From: Sialis fuliginosa
Lineage: Eukaryota; Arthropoda; Insecta; Megaloptera; Sialidae
DNA: 64,000 nt
Assembly (NCBI GenBank): GCA_961205875.1
Contig: OY540810.1
Span: 930,001-994,000, forward strand
Direction of reading: 5' to 3'
The notes under the pieces were generated by a model, which ran no database searches, was not told the origin of the DNA, and saw only the letters and a program-made list of their open reading frames with translations. The translations under genes and the position numbers were made by a program. Below, piece by piece: positions 1 through 10,075 of this stretch; positions within the stretch are counted from its first letter, which is position 1, and each line of letters begins with the position of its first letter.

Positions 1-47
1 GAAGCCAAGATCCATATCAAGATCACCGCGGAAGCCTCAAGACTTGT
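1..47 (+). repeat. Family B fragment (3' arm only)
   Basis: The window opens inside a copy of the short hairpin repeat best seen at 16739-16900. Only the right arm (GAAGCCAAGATCCATATCAA through AGACTTGT) is inside the window. Confidence 0.6.
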
Positions 48-564
48 GTACTATTTATTAGTTTAAATATTTATTATTGCATATTAACCTAACAAAAACT
101 AACCTAACAGATTTTGCCCTAATAGATTGCCCTAACCAAGGACAGTTTGATTAAATTTTCGTATTATGCATAATTTATTTAATATGTTGTAGTTTTAAAA
201 AATAATAACAATACAATACAATAAACTTTACACACTTGCCATCTGCAAATGTTGGGGATATAATAGACAAGTACCGAATTCTATATTGATTTTGTATGGG
301 AAATTCTTGACAATATGGAAATTTTCTATTGACAAAATAAATTTTATTTACTTGAAATAATAATCTATCAGTCTCACGAAAAAATCACTTTGAGTTTCCA
401 AAACTTTTGTATTATATAACCTCACTCATACACGAACACAAATCAACTGTTTTTTTTTCTTCAATTGTCTCACAGCATGGTTATAAAAACAATATAAAAA
501 ACCGTTATGACAATTCCAATGAAATAAATAATTGTTGCCAAAACAATCTGTTTTCTGAACGTCG
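48..564. other. AT-rich interval, no gene
   Basis: Low-complexity AT-rich sequence with stop codons in all frames. No recognisable repeat termini. Confidence 0.5.
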
Positions 565-620
565 TTCGCGCATGCGCACTTTGAGTCTGCCCCACCCACT
601 GCGTGGTTGTCATGACAACC
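565..620. promoter_or_regulatory. NRF1-like palindrome plus RFX X-box-like palindrome
   Basis: GCGCATGCGC (568-577) matches the NRF1/Ewg palindrome. Twenty-eight bases on, GTTGTCATGACAAC (606-619) fits the RFX X-box rule RYYNYY-N2-RRNRAC and is a perfect palindrome. The surrounding 60 bases are GC-richer than their neighbours. Such pairs are typical of housekeeping or ciliary promoters, but no coding exon was found next to them, so function is inference. Confidence 0.35.
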
Positions 621-1974
621 CACACCACAGAAGTGCTATTTTTTAATCAAATATCGCAACACATGCCAAGTTTTTTATTCGAAAATTTTGTTTTAAAATA
701 AATAAACACTATTTTCAGAATTATATTATTATTGTTGTTGTTGCAGAAGACGTTTAACTGTAAGTTTACTTGTGCCGAATGATTTTCCGAATGGTTTTCT
801 ATCAACGTCGCTTGCCCCGATTTGCGTCATAAATTGCATTACGGAATTTTTGGTGGGGGGTGCTCGCGATTATATTTTGGAAATATGTTTGTACAGTAAG
901 TATAAATAGGTTTTTATTTTAAGATGGTTTTTTTGCATGAAAATTCGTAAATATTTATTAGTTTTGAAATTTGAAGAAATGCGGAGAAATTTGTTGTTTC
1001 AAGGTCCGGCCGAATTTTCATTGAAAAAATTATTACATTATGAAAATTTGCGCTTTTAATGTTTATTTTTAGACGAACATAAACTAAGTTGCTTACATAA
1101 CATAATATATACAATGTTTACGAAGCTTTTAAACTGAATCCAATGGGTTTTAATTTATTTCCATTTTTTCTCTTAAAATTTTTTAATTATGCCAATAGAA
1201 TTTTTGTAAAAAAATTTGTTACCGAAAGGTCTCGAACAAATATTTTCGTTATAATCATAATTATATTATCCATAAATTCAAAAGAAGACACTGATAAAGT
1301 TTGCCATTTTTTCTGTTATATTTTTTTTTAAATTAAGATTCGAAACATTTTAATTTGAGTCTTCTACAATTAAGTGAAAAACACCGGTAAGTGTATTAAG
1401 GTTTTTTTTGTGCCTCGCATCGTTCAACACCATAGCAATACTCCTAGCTCCACCAAGCGGCAAAAATAAATAGTTTTGGGTTTCTGTCAAACGTAGAGAA
1501 TTCCGAATCAATTCGCGTTCAATTACTGTGTTTTTATTTTGTTGTAAAAGCAGGTTAGGTGCACAAAAAAATCATGTGAGTGTGTGTTGCCGTTAAGGCA
1601 GGTAATATATTGGTCGAATTTCGACCATAGGCAATAATAGTTTTAACGAATTGGAATTAAAGAGCCCAGAGTCGATGCAAAATTATACTTGTTTTTTTTC
1701 AACTATCAAAGATAACACTAACTATAGCAATGTTAGAAAGGGAAATTTACACAATGTGCAGGGCCGTAATTAGAGGCTTGGGGGTCCCGGGGCAAGAAGT
1801 GACTGAGGGCCCCCCAAAATATGCAAAAATAAAAATTGCAGACCTTTTTTTTGCAAATTGAATACTTATTACTAATTTAAATTGAAATTACTTTTTTTTA
1901 TCGCCAATTTGAGTTTTACACTTTTAATGAATAATAAATGTAAAGTTGGCAACGAAAAAAAAAGGCCATTTCAA
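621..1974. other. interval without a convincing gene
   Basis: Mostly AT-rich. A splice-like island at 747-759 (TTGTTGTTGTTGCAG, then 13 bases, then GTAAGT) is discussed as a finding. Around 1759-1818 a GC-rich patch (AGGGCCGTAATTAGAGGCTT, then GGGGTCCCGGGGC) resembles the terminus of a DNA transposon, but no partner end was found. Confidence 0.3.
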
Positions 1975-2418
1975 TCAAAATTCGTAATAAGTGTTAAATT
2001 TGCAAGTAAGGATAAAAAAGAGGTCATTTAAATCTAAATTTTTGTAATAAATTAATTTCAAGATAGAACCAAATAAAAAAAAAGTTTTTTGATGCCACGG
2101 GGGCTCGGACAATGTGGATGATTTACAACTGAAAAAGAAATATAAATTCAAAGATTTAGGAGTGCCGTTATCGCGAGGTGCTACTGTACAATTATTCCTT
2201 CTTGCGTAAAAAAAAATAACAAAAATAAATCTTATTTCATCTAGATTATATAAGACTACATAACACATTACAAACATCCAAAAAAGCGAACCTTGGCCAG
2301 TTGTTATAAAAAGCACGAGTTTCGGGTATTTTAAATCGTGGTCTACATTAAAATAGCTTAACACACAAATGCAATAGAACACGATGGTAATGTTCGAGGA
2401 ATGCGCGAGTTGTGCCAA
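1975..2418 (-). other. 147-codon open frame, doubtful exon
   Basis: The longest open frame outside repeats, with no ATG at its beginning (it opens after a TAA and the first possible start is TTG). The first 65 residues are hydrophobic with a transmembrane-like stretch (ITIVFYCICVLSYF) and a second one (FWMFVMCYVVLY); the remainder is low-complexity and Phe-rich. A donor-like AAG|GTTCG falls after residues FITTGQ. It could be a membrane-protein exon or chance; the pattern is only weakly reminiscent of small multi-pass proteins. Confidence 0.15.
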
Positions 2419-3547
2419 AATGAATCGACAACACTGTTTTATTTTTTTTCTATTTTACCAAAGTTGATCTGCCAAAAGTCGAAAACAAAATAACATAACG
2501 TGTGGTGATGTAACATGTTATCGTTATCGTAACTTGAGCTTTCATTGATGGCTACTATCGATGAGTCACGCTGGATTTGTTTTGGGTAGAAGAAATTGCA
2601 ATAGTTAGGAGTATCCAGTTTTTTAATTTGCTTGTGAAAATAGTAATTTTTGATCAATTTTTGTTGCATATTATGTTTTTGGAAAACAAAAAAAAAATAA
2701 CTTGCATAGTATAGAATGTTTTATTATAATGTTTGACACGCACATGGTAGGGTTCAGTACTCATTCTCACTACGATTTGTAAAAAAGAGTTATTCCAAAA
2801 TTTTTCATAAATTTTTACTTTCTTATACCATGTAATATGAAATAATTTTTTTTTCGAAATCCGGATTTTGATGGAATTATCCATTTTGACCTTCCCTGAA
2901 TCCATTCTATGTCTGTGTGTCTGTCGGTCTGTAAGCGCTGTAACTCAAATACGACAAATCGTAGAAGGGTGAAATTTTATATTTAAGATTAATTTTTGTC
3001 TGGGAAGAAAACGTCCTATTTTTGAAAACGATCTTTCAACCGGATACGAATGTTTACCTACGTCGATTTTGGAATTTTTCGAATTACTCTGAAACAGTGC
3101 GAAATAGAGAAAAATGGTCAGGGTAATATCAATATCTATAATTTATATTCTATTCATTTTTTCGTAAAAACGAATTTTTGAAAAAAAATTTATTATAATT
3201 CGAATGGTTCCATAACAGAGGAGAAATATCTGCCATGAGTGTCATGGGATTTTTTTATACGTATTACAGAGATTAAACAGTGTGTGTGTTTGCCGTAGGT
3301 ACCATGGGACTTTCTTATACGTAATACTGAGAGTGAACAGTGTAGGTGAATCTAAATAATTACATAAAAGGATTTAAAAAAATTCACGTATCTTAGAACC
3401 TTGAAATTTTGTATATATATTCTCTGGAGGTTCAAGATACCAACTAGTGGGCCTTTTTTGAATAAGTTTATAAATGGGGTAACAATTTAAACGTAACAAA
3501 GAAAACGCTACAATTTTTATTTTATTTTTTTGTAATCTTTGGGCGAT
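2419..3547. other. interval with degraded LINE-type tails
   Basis: Contains a TCTGTGTGTCTGTCGGTCTG tract near 2910 and, at about 3385-3450, a block (TTAGAACCTTGAAATTTTGT, then CCAACTAGTG) that recurs at 10810-10870. Such 'tcttgaaatttgg' blocks are common in insect retroelement tails. No gene. Confidence 0.35.
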
Positions 3548-3800
3548 ACTATACCTTTTCAACTTCAAATTGAGACTAATCAATTTCAAATTGGGAATAA
3601 TCAATTTCAAATTGAGACTAAACAATTTCATATTGGGAATAATCAATTTCAAATTGAGACTAAACATTTTCAAATTGGGAACAATCAACATCACTTTGAA
3701 ATTGATTATTCCCAATTTGAAATTGTTTAGTCTCAATTTGAAATTGATTATTCCCAATTTGAAATTGATTAGTCTCAATTTGAAGTTGAAAAGGTATAGT
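3548..3800. repeat. 253-bp near-perfect hairpin built of 19/38-bp units
   Basis: The left arm (3548-3650) and right arm (3698-3800) are each about 103 bases and are complementary with one mismatch that I can see. Both arms are themselves tandem: CAATTTCAAATTGAGACTAA alternates with CAATTTCAAATTGGGAATAA. The ends are ACTATACCTTTTCAAC. The open frames read on both strands are by-products of the palindrome. Confidence 0.85.
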
Positions 3801-3924
3801 AATGTAAGGTTCAAATGTCAAACTTTAAAAAAAATGAAAAAAAAAATGTTTTGATATAAATACTATCAAAAGGAAAATCTATACTAGATTATTTTTTTTA
3901 AATACTTCGGTTAACTGACATCCC

Positions 3925-4775
3925 CGGGTAACACCGGGTCCAATGCGCTAGTATAATATAAATGATGAGGTATGAATTTAAAAAGGTAAAAAAAAATGTG
4001 TTTATTATAAAAATGTAAAAAAGTAAAAAAGAAAATCTACTATTCATATGAAAATTCCATGTCGTCATTTCCGCTTGATTAAATTTAGATCAGGTTGAAT
4101 TTTGTTAAATAAAATTGTGAAGATGTGATGTTGACAAAATCCATTTCTAAATCATAAATATATTTTTAAAACATCACAAATCGGCCCACACAAATGTGTT
4201 TAAATATTTATGTTGACATGGAACTTATTTTAGAATACGAAATGTCTTCTTAAGATTTCTGCAAAATATTAACGACTGTGGTTTGTTTTTGTGACAGTTA
4301 ACTACACAATAAATAGTTGTAATGTTCATGTATCAGAACCGGGTTAAACATTTTTGGTGCCCCTAAGTCGTGGTGTGAACCAAATACAATATTTACCCTT
4401 TTTTTGGAAAAATTCTAAATAGCCTGAAAATTGGCTCACATGTCTGTTTGTAAAAATGTAAAATGTCGAGGTTCTATTTTGTCTCCTATAGTTGCTTTGT
4501 TATCGGGTGACAGGTATCAAAAATTAGTTTTTCTTTTGTCTTATCAATTTTCAGAAATTATAAATTTTAATGGTTTTAATTGAAATTTACGTCCTAATGT
4601 TAATTTATTCGTTATTTACGAGTGGAATTTTTTTATATCTAAGATACAAAGTAGCCTATGTCCTTCCTCAGGATGCAAGCTATCTCCCTACCAAATTTTA
4701 TCAAGATCGGTTCAGCCGTTTACCCGTGAAAAGGTAACAAACATACAGAGAGTTACTTTCGCATATTTAAAATAT
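3925..4775 (+). repeat. two SINE/LINE-type fragments
   Basis: At 3925-3955 a CCCCGGGTAACACCGGGTCC block is the reverse of the one at 30693. At 4636-4775 the widespread insect core (GTAGCCTATGTCCTTCCTCA, ATCGGTTCAGCCGTTTACCC, TTACTTTCGCATATTTAA) is present. Between them, about 3960-4635, nothing is recognisable. Confidence 0.55.
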
Positions 4776-5204
4776 TGTTTTATCATTCAAATAAAGTTAT
4801 TTTTGTGTATTTCTTATGACGAAATGCACGAGTTACTTCTATAGTTTTCTTTTTCAATGACGCATGAAGGATACTATAGTGAACTTGATCTATATATAGA
4901 TGTTTACAAAATAAGTAATCAAAAAAATGTATATTCCACATGGCCGACGAACAAATCAAAACAGAAATATTGGCAATTGGACACAAGTCAATCAAAATAT
5001 TTATGAAGGTTTTTGAAAGTAATTATTTATGACCTCCCTGGTTAATCTCAACAACCACTATTTGTTTTAAAATTTTGTCTGGTCTTTAAACATTTTAAAT
5101 ATAGATTTTTTTTTGGAGGTTGTTTAAGAAAATGAAATCGATACTTTTTTGTATATTTTGAATGGAACTTCGAGTTCAATGGTTTTTTGGGTTTCAATTA
5201 TATA
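4776..5204. other. AT-rich interval, no gene
   Basis: No repeat terminus or coding signal seen. A 70-codon open frame on the minus strand (4783-4995) has no features that support it. Confidence 0.4.
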
Positions 5205-5327
5205 CAGTGGAACTTCGTTAGTACGTTTTTGAAAAGAGTAGGGGGGGGGGCACGTACTAACGAGGAAAACGTACTAATGAATATTTTAACAAGACCTAAA
5301 AATAAATGTACTAACAAAGTTTCACTG
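5205..5327 (+). mobile_element. 123-bp pogo-type mini-element
   Basis: The ends CAGTGGAACTTCGTTAGTAC and GTACTAACAAAGTTTCACTG are inverted repeats with few mismatches. The left flank is TA; the right flank reads TG, probably a mutated TA. A G10 run lies inside. The end pattern (CAGTGGAACYTCG) is that of pogo/Tigger-derived mini-elements. Confidence 0.65.
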
Positions 5328-5469
5328 TGTACACTTTGATGTCAGGTGGTCTAACTACAAAGGAGACTGCATGTTTCCATTCTTGAAAACATGCATGATA
5401 ATTTATTAATTTAATTTTGCGTCTCAAATAGGTATATATTTGATTCTTAAACTAAATATTACCCTAAGC

Positions 5470-5575
5470 ATAAGAGAACGTGTTTCGAGTTCACAAGAAG
5501 TCCTCATCAGGAGCCTAACAGTTGTTTTATTGTGGTTAAGGTGTATTTATTTAGTTTAAATAAATACGAAACCAT
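5470..5575 (-). repeat. Family I fragment with hammerhead-like core
   Basis: On the minus strand CTGATGAG (5510-5503) is followed after a short stem-loop region by CGAAAC (5487-5482). The same arrangement occurs in the palindromic copy at 49821-49967. Flanks CAATAAAACAA/TTAAGGTGT are shared as well. Confidence 0.5.
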
Positions 5576-5586
5576 AGTTTGTCTAT

Positions 5587-5812
5587 TTTTAACCGACTTA
5601 AAAAATTAGGAGGTTTTCAATTTGTTTGTATGAAAGAAAATTTTCCCGAGGTAGTCGCATATAAATTTTATCAAAATCTGACGAAAATTCGCCACTCAAA
5701 AAGGGGAAATAAAAGACAGACTTTAAAAAAAAACACTAAAAATTATATAAAAATTAAATTTAAATTTTTTTAAATCGGTGCTAAAACTTTTGAAGAAAGA
5801 AAAAATAAATAA
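5587..5812 (+). repeat. CCGACTT-type dispersed repeat
   Basis: Begins AACCGACTTAAAAAATTAGG and continues GAGGTTTTCAATTTG, TTTTATCAAAATCTGACGA, ending AAATCGGTGCTAAAAC. A better preserved relative lies at 50005-50325. This repeat type is common in insect genomes, especially Lepidoptera. Confidence 0.55.
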
Positions 5813-5867
5813 TTTTTTTTGAAATCGGTTCTGATAACGCTCTGATAGCGACATATAAATGCAAATG

Positions 5868-6193
5868 GATCAACCCCCCCCCCCCCCGCATAAGTCTATG
5901 AGAAAACCCAAAGAATTTTTTTTAAACTCTTCTAGTATGAACAAAATCAACTTTTTTTAAAATGTAATAGTTAGTACGAAAAGAGTCTAATAGAATTTTA
6001 TTTTCAGCTTTTTAGTCGGTTTTAAAAAGGCAAACTAATTTTCTTAAACGTTTTTTTAATATTTTTTATTATACATACATGAAATGTACTGTATAATAAA
6101 TTATAGTAATCATGAAAAAAATCGAACTCGAGATTTTAACGGAATTACACGTAGATCATATCCCCCCATCGCAAAAAGCTATCTACGCCACTG
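5868..6193 (+). mobile_element. 5'-truncated hAT-like element (Family F)
   Basis: Matches 16060-16462 over most of its length, including TAGTATGAACAAAATCAACT, ATACATGAAATGTACTG and the right end GCTATCTACGCCACTG. The left CAGTGGCGTAG end is missing; the copy begins at a C14 run. Confidence 0.65.
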
Positions 6194-6366
6194 CTCTTAA
6201 GTACGCATTTGCTCGAATTAAACATATTTCTGTACGATTACGATGCCATTAAACATATATATTACATCTGCTTCGTATCGAATATATTCCGCGCCCGTTT
6301 CCGGTATTGGACAAGTGTTTTTTGATATCGGCCTCTCGGTTTGATTATGTTGCATCCCGTTATAGG
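6180..6366 (+). repeat. segmental duplication, copy 1 (empty site)
   Basis: From CTACGCCACTG through TTGCATCCCGTTATAGG this stretch is repeated at 6585-7322. Here the target CATTAAACATATATATTACA is uninterrupted; in copy 2 the same position holds a Tigger element. Confidence 0.8.
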
Positions 6367-6681
6367 TGTGATTAATGTAATTTAAAATTGAATTTTTTTT
6401 TTTTATCATTCATTTTTTGTATTTAGTTTACTTTTTATTACTAAAAAAAATTAAAAAAAAAATGAAGACCTTTTTTTTTTTTACTCTTAATTTACCAAAT
6501 ATTTCTCATTTACTTCTCCAATTTTGTTCATACTTTGGAAGTTTAAAAAAAAATATCTTTAACTAAAACTCAGTTAACTAACTACGCCACTGTACAGTAA
6601 ATAACTCTTTTAAGTACGCACTTACTCGAATTAAACATATTTCTGTACGATTACGAATATTACGATGCCATTAAACATATA

Positions 6682-7215
6682 CAGTAAAAGCTCTTTATTC
6701 GCGGGGTATATGTTCCATAAATATGCCGCGAATACAGAAACCGTGAATACGGAATGGTAATTTACATGGGATTATAGGGGATACGTTCCTAGGTGACAAA
6801 ATAAATAAACAAATACAACATAAAAAAATCAATTTAATTGAAGTTTTTGACCATATTGATTAATTAGTATCTTCAGACTTAAGCAATGGTTTAAAGAATT
6901 TTGTAATTTTTTCTTGCTTGGCAGTTTTTAAAAGCTCCTTCAATTCAGACTGATATTCAGCAGTGGCATTAGCAATTTGCCTCTTAAAAATAAGACTTCG
7001 TTCCATAGACGGATCAATTTTCATAAAGAAATCACAAAGCTCATTTGCCATTCTTAAACCTTCACTAAGATTTTTCAAATTAAATGTCACGTTTCCTGAT
7101 TAGATCCGCGAATAAAGAAATCTTTAGTCGCGAATATAGGAATAGGGTCGCATTTTTTTAATCCGCGAATAGTGAAAACGCGAATGATGGAAGCGCGAAT
7201 AAGGAGCTTTTACTG
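6682..7215 (-). mobile_element. Tigger/pogo element with TA duplication
   Basis: 534 bp. The ends CAGTAAAAGCTCTTTATTCG and CGAATAAGGAGCTTTTACTG are inverted repeats, with more CGCGAATA motifs repeated subterminally. TA flanks both sides (6680-6681 and 7216-7217), and comparison with the empty site at 6264-6275 removes exactly element plus one TA. It carries only the tail of a transposase gene. Confidence 0.9.
6860..7090 (-). pseudogene. Tigger-family transposase, C-terminal remnant
   Basis: About 76 residues remain, from the far C-terminus of a pogo/Tigger (CENP-B-like) transposase. The ending (KELLKTAKQEKITKFFKP) matches the family's 'L..A.Q..IT.FF' tail, preceded by a helical region with an ERSLIFKRQI segment. 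The DNA-binding CENP-B/HTH part and the DDE catalytic domain are absent, so the element cannot move itself. The frame opens just inside the terminal repeat after a TAA and has no ATG. Confidence 0.7.
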
Positions 7216-7322
7216 TATATTACATCTGTTTCATATCGAATATATTGCGCGCCTGTTTCCGGTATTGGACAAGTGTTTTTTGATATCGGCCTCTCGGTTT
7301 GATTATGTTGCATCCCGTTATA

Positions 7323-7364
7323 GGCGTGTGTGTGTGTGTGAGTGTGTGTGTGTGAGAGAGGGTC
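7323..7364 (+). repeat. (GT)n/(GA)n microsatellite
   Basis: Alternating GTGTGTGTGTGAGTGTG followed by GAGAGAGG. It abuts the end of the segmental duplication. Confidence 0.9.
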
Positions 7365-7605
7365 CGGGCACAGTGGGTCGCTCCATAAATAGACGCGGTA
7401 AGCAAAGCGCTCGATTTAGCTAAGGTGCGTGGGGGTCGTACGGAAACTAAGCACCGCCACGACCTGTTGTGTATGTTATCTAATCTCCATCGTCGTTTTT
7501 TTTAACCAATTTAAGCCCACTGTCATTTAAATGGACCAGTCTTGGACAGTACCACACTTGTTTAATAATATAAATATATGGATCTTGGCTCTTCTAAAAA
7601 GCACT
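7365..7605. other. GC-richer unique segment
   Basis: About 100 bases (7365-7480) are noticeably GC-rich (CGGGCACAGTGGGTCGCTCC, ACGCGGTAAGCAAAGCGC), with no frame I can recognise. The rest leads into the Family B copy. Confidence 0.25.
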
Positions 7606-7738
7606 TTTAGAGGAGCACTGAAGATGTCCACTGCAATGTGTGACGAAACGTTGGCCGATAACACGACCAAACCGACGCGGCTTACACCCAGAAGCCAGGA
7701 TCCATATCAAGACCACCGCGGAAGCCTCAAGACTTATA
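7606..7738 (+). repeat. Family B repeat with intact core
   Basis: CTGAAGA (7618-7624) and GAAAC (7644-7648) bracket a short stem (GTCCAC/GTG-T-GAC). Then come TTGGCCGATAACACGACC, ACACCCAGAAGCC and the arm AGGATCCATATCAAG. The left arm is partly replaced by TCTTCTAAAAAGCAC. Confidence 0.65.
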
Positions 7739-7805
7739 TAAAATATAATATTATAAAGAAGTTAGCTAGCAAGCAATCACAAATCAGGTATCAAGATGGT
7801 TAAGC

Positions 7806-8159
7806 CATAGGAAATTTAACATAGGGACAATTAGAAGTGTTGTAGTAGCCTTTGGTCAAATTTAACGATGTGTGATTGGTGCATTTTGAAATGCCGCCAC
7901 AAAATTTAATAAAATAGTCATTAGTGTTTTGTTTTCAAATTTATATCTGTCAAAAAATATTATTATAGTTTTTTCTAGGATGCTTATTCTTTATTAAAGT
8001 TGAAAACTAAATACTGTTGATTAATTTAAAATTTATCAGTTAGTTTCGAGGCGGCATTTTTTCAAAATGCACCAATCACACATCGTTAAATTTGACTACA
8101 GCATTTCTAATTGTCCCCATGTTAAATTTCCTATGTCTTAATCAACTTGGAATACACTG
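7806..8159 (+). mobile_element. Family K inverted-repeat element, copy 1
   Basis: Arms of about 90-100 bases: ATAGGAAATTTAACATAGGG on the left is mirrored by CCCCATGTTAAATTTCCTAT on the right, with GTGTGATTGGTGCATTTTGA and its complement inside. The right terminus TTGGAATACACTG is followed by TA. The left terminus is worn away. A second copy is at 54718-55062. Confidence 0.75.
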
Positions 8160-8409
8160 TATGAGTTATAAGTAAGTTACTAGTTGAATTTTTTTCGGAA
8201 AATAGTTGGTAAATAGTTTTTTTTACGATTTGATAATAATTAGTGCAAACGAAGCAGTAAAAAGTGTCGCAAATAGTTGGAAAGGTAGTTGCAAATAGTT
8301 GATTTCAAATCGTGTTCAATCAAACCAGATTTCTGAAAACGGTGGAAATATGTAATAAAAATTACAATAAATGCATTTTTACGCAATAGTTGAAAAACTA
8401 TTTTTCCAA

Positions 8410-8695
8410 TCTCTACTAATTATTATATTATCATAGTATATCCTTACATTGTTTCAATTGTTAAGATTATTTGTGTCTTCGTACTTATCATTATTAGCAA
8501 GTGTCATCACTGCGTGCATTGTCCATTACTGGAGAAAATACATGAACAAGAGTATAATTTAAAAAATATATATATTTTGCGAACTTTGTTTTATTAGTAA
8601 AATTAGTTCATGAGAATTACAAAAAAAATCCATCAATCCCAAAAAAACTGTATACCTTGATCTTAAAGCGTCCAAGACTAGTGTCAGTACCTACC
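8410..8695 (+). mobile_element. Family A, right half, diverged
   Basis: Landmarks in order: TATTATATTATCATAG, TCGTACTTATCATTA, CATTACTGGAGAAAA, TTCATGAGAATTACAAAAAA, ending ACTAGTGTCAGTACCT. Several mutations relative to the other copies. Confidence 0.6.
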
Positions 8696-8943
8696 TAATA
8701 TCAACCATTTTTTTATTAACCGTTAACCATTTATTTTTAAAGAGTTCAAAGATTATTTTTTATACATTTTTATGCCCCCCCCCCCCCTTGATATTTAAAA
8801 CGACCTGTGTGAATGGACACTAATAGATAATAATCTATTACTTATATAATTTCGGAACTAGTGCCAACAAAGATTACTAAATACAATGTTAACAATAATT
8901 TTAAAATGACTATTTTTAATTATTTGTTTGCTTAGTTTTGTAT
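8696..8943. other. spacer between two Family A halves
   Basis: Holds a C13 run (8775-8787). No coding signal. Confidence 0.3.
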
Positions 8944-9295
8944 AATAAGGTACTGGCACCAGTCTTGAACGCGTTAAAAGCAAATTATATGTTTTTTTGG
9001 TATTAATGGGCTAGTTTTTTGTAATTCTCATGAACTCATGTTACTAATAAAACAAGTAACTCTTTATTTAATCAATTTAATTACCAAAATCCGCAAATGT
9101 AGTTTGTTTTTTAAATTATAGACTTTTATTTTGTTCATGTTTTTTCTTCAGTAATGGGTAAAGTAAAACCAGTAATGGACACTTGCTAATGATAAGTACT
9201 ACGACACAAAAGATATAAAAGAAAGAATCGTCAAATTTGAAACAATGTAAAGCAGTTGTTATGATAATATAATAATTAATAAATAAATAAATAAG
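8944..9295 (-). mobile_element. Family A, right half, inverted relative to the previous one
   Basis: Starts AAGGTACTGGCACCAGTCTT and runs back through ATTCTCATGAACTCATG, TCAGTAATGGGTAAAGTAAA, AAGTACTACGACACAAAAG to the TTATGATAATATAATAATTA block. With 8410-8695 it forms a broken head-to-head pair. Confidence 0.65.
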
Positions 9296-9639
9296 AAAAG
9301 AGTTAATATTTAATCTGTAAATTATTTAAAAATTACATGCAGGTCAGTCCAACAGTTTGAACACAAAAATATTTTTTTTATTTTTATGTATTTTAGTATT
9401 TATACGACCTAAATATTTAAAGCTATTTTTAAACTAACTATATTCAAGAGAAAATTTACCAAAGTAGGTCAGGATAGTTTTTTATTGATTTTTAAAATAA
9501 TTTTTAGCAAAAATAATTTTTTTTTAAAATATATTTGAAATAAACTTAAACTGGTGTATAAAATTAAAAACTTAGCAACATGGATGCAAAAATAAACTGC
9601 CGAAGAACTATTAAAGCCCACTAATCTGGCAGATAACGT

Positions 9640-10075
9640 TACAAATTTACTAATATAGACTTTCACACATACTAAAAAAAAAATCAATATATAAAATTGA
9701 AAAAAATCTTATATCATTTAAAAATTTTCTTTTCAAATGGGTTAATAGGAAATTCGTTGCTTTAATTGATTGGGGGGAGGGAGGGTTAAAGAGAAATTTA
9801 CAAATATAGACTTAAATTAAAAATGTGAATACGTAAAATTGAAAAAAAATTATACAATGTTTAAATTTTCTTTTAAATTGATTAATAGATAATTCGTTGC
9901 TTTAATTGATTGGAAGGGGGGGAGGGGGGTCGATTAAAGACAAATTTACAAAAATATAGACTTTCACATATATCTATATAAAATTAAAAAATTTATCGCT
10001 GTTATAAAATCTTATATTATGTTTAAAATTTCTTTTCAAATTGCATTAATTGATTGGGATGAGGGTGATAAAAGT
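9640..10075 (+). repeat. three tandem units of about 150 bp
   Basis: Each unit starts ACAAAT/ACAAAA...ATATAGACTT (9640, 9798, 9946) and contains TTTAAATTTTCTTTTAAATT, AATTCGTTGCTTTAATTGAT and a G-rich patch (GGGGGGAGGGAGGG, GGGGGGGAGGGGGG). Unit 3 is truncated. Confidence 0.75.

Larger units (their letters stand above)
6585..7322 (+). repeat. segmental duplication, copy 2 (filled site)
   Basis: Same order of landmarks as copy 1 (AAGTACGC, TTTCTGTACGATTACG, GGACAAGTGTTTTTTGATAT), but split by the element at 6682-7215. Also has a small extra ATTACGA before the insertion. It runs directly into a (GT)n tract. Confidence 0.8.

Noticed and set aside
3374-3854. Repetitive Leu/Asn/Phe-rich frames of 63-146 codons on both strands
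   Set aside because: They translate the alternating 19-base units of the 3548-3800 hairpin. No start context or conserved family.
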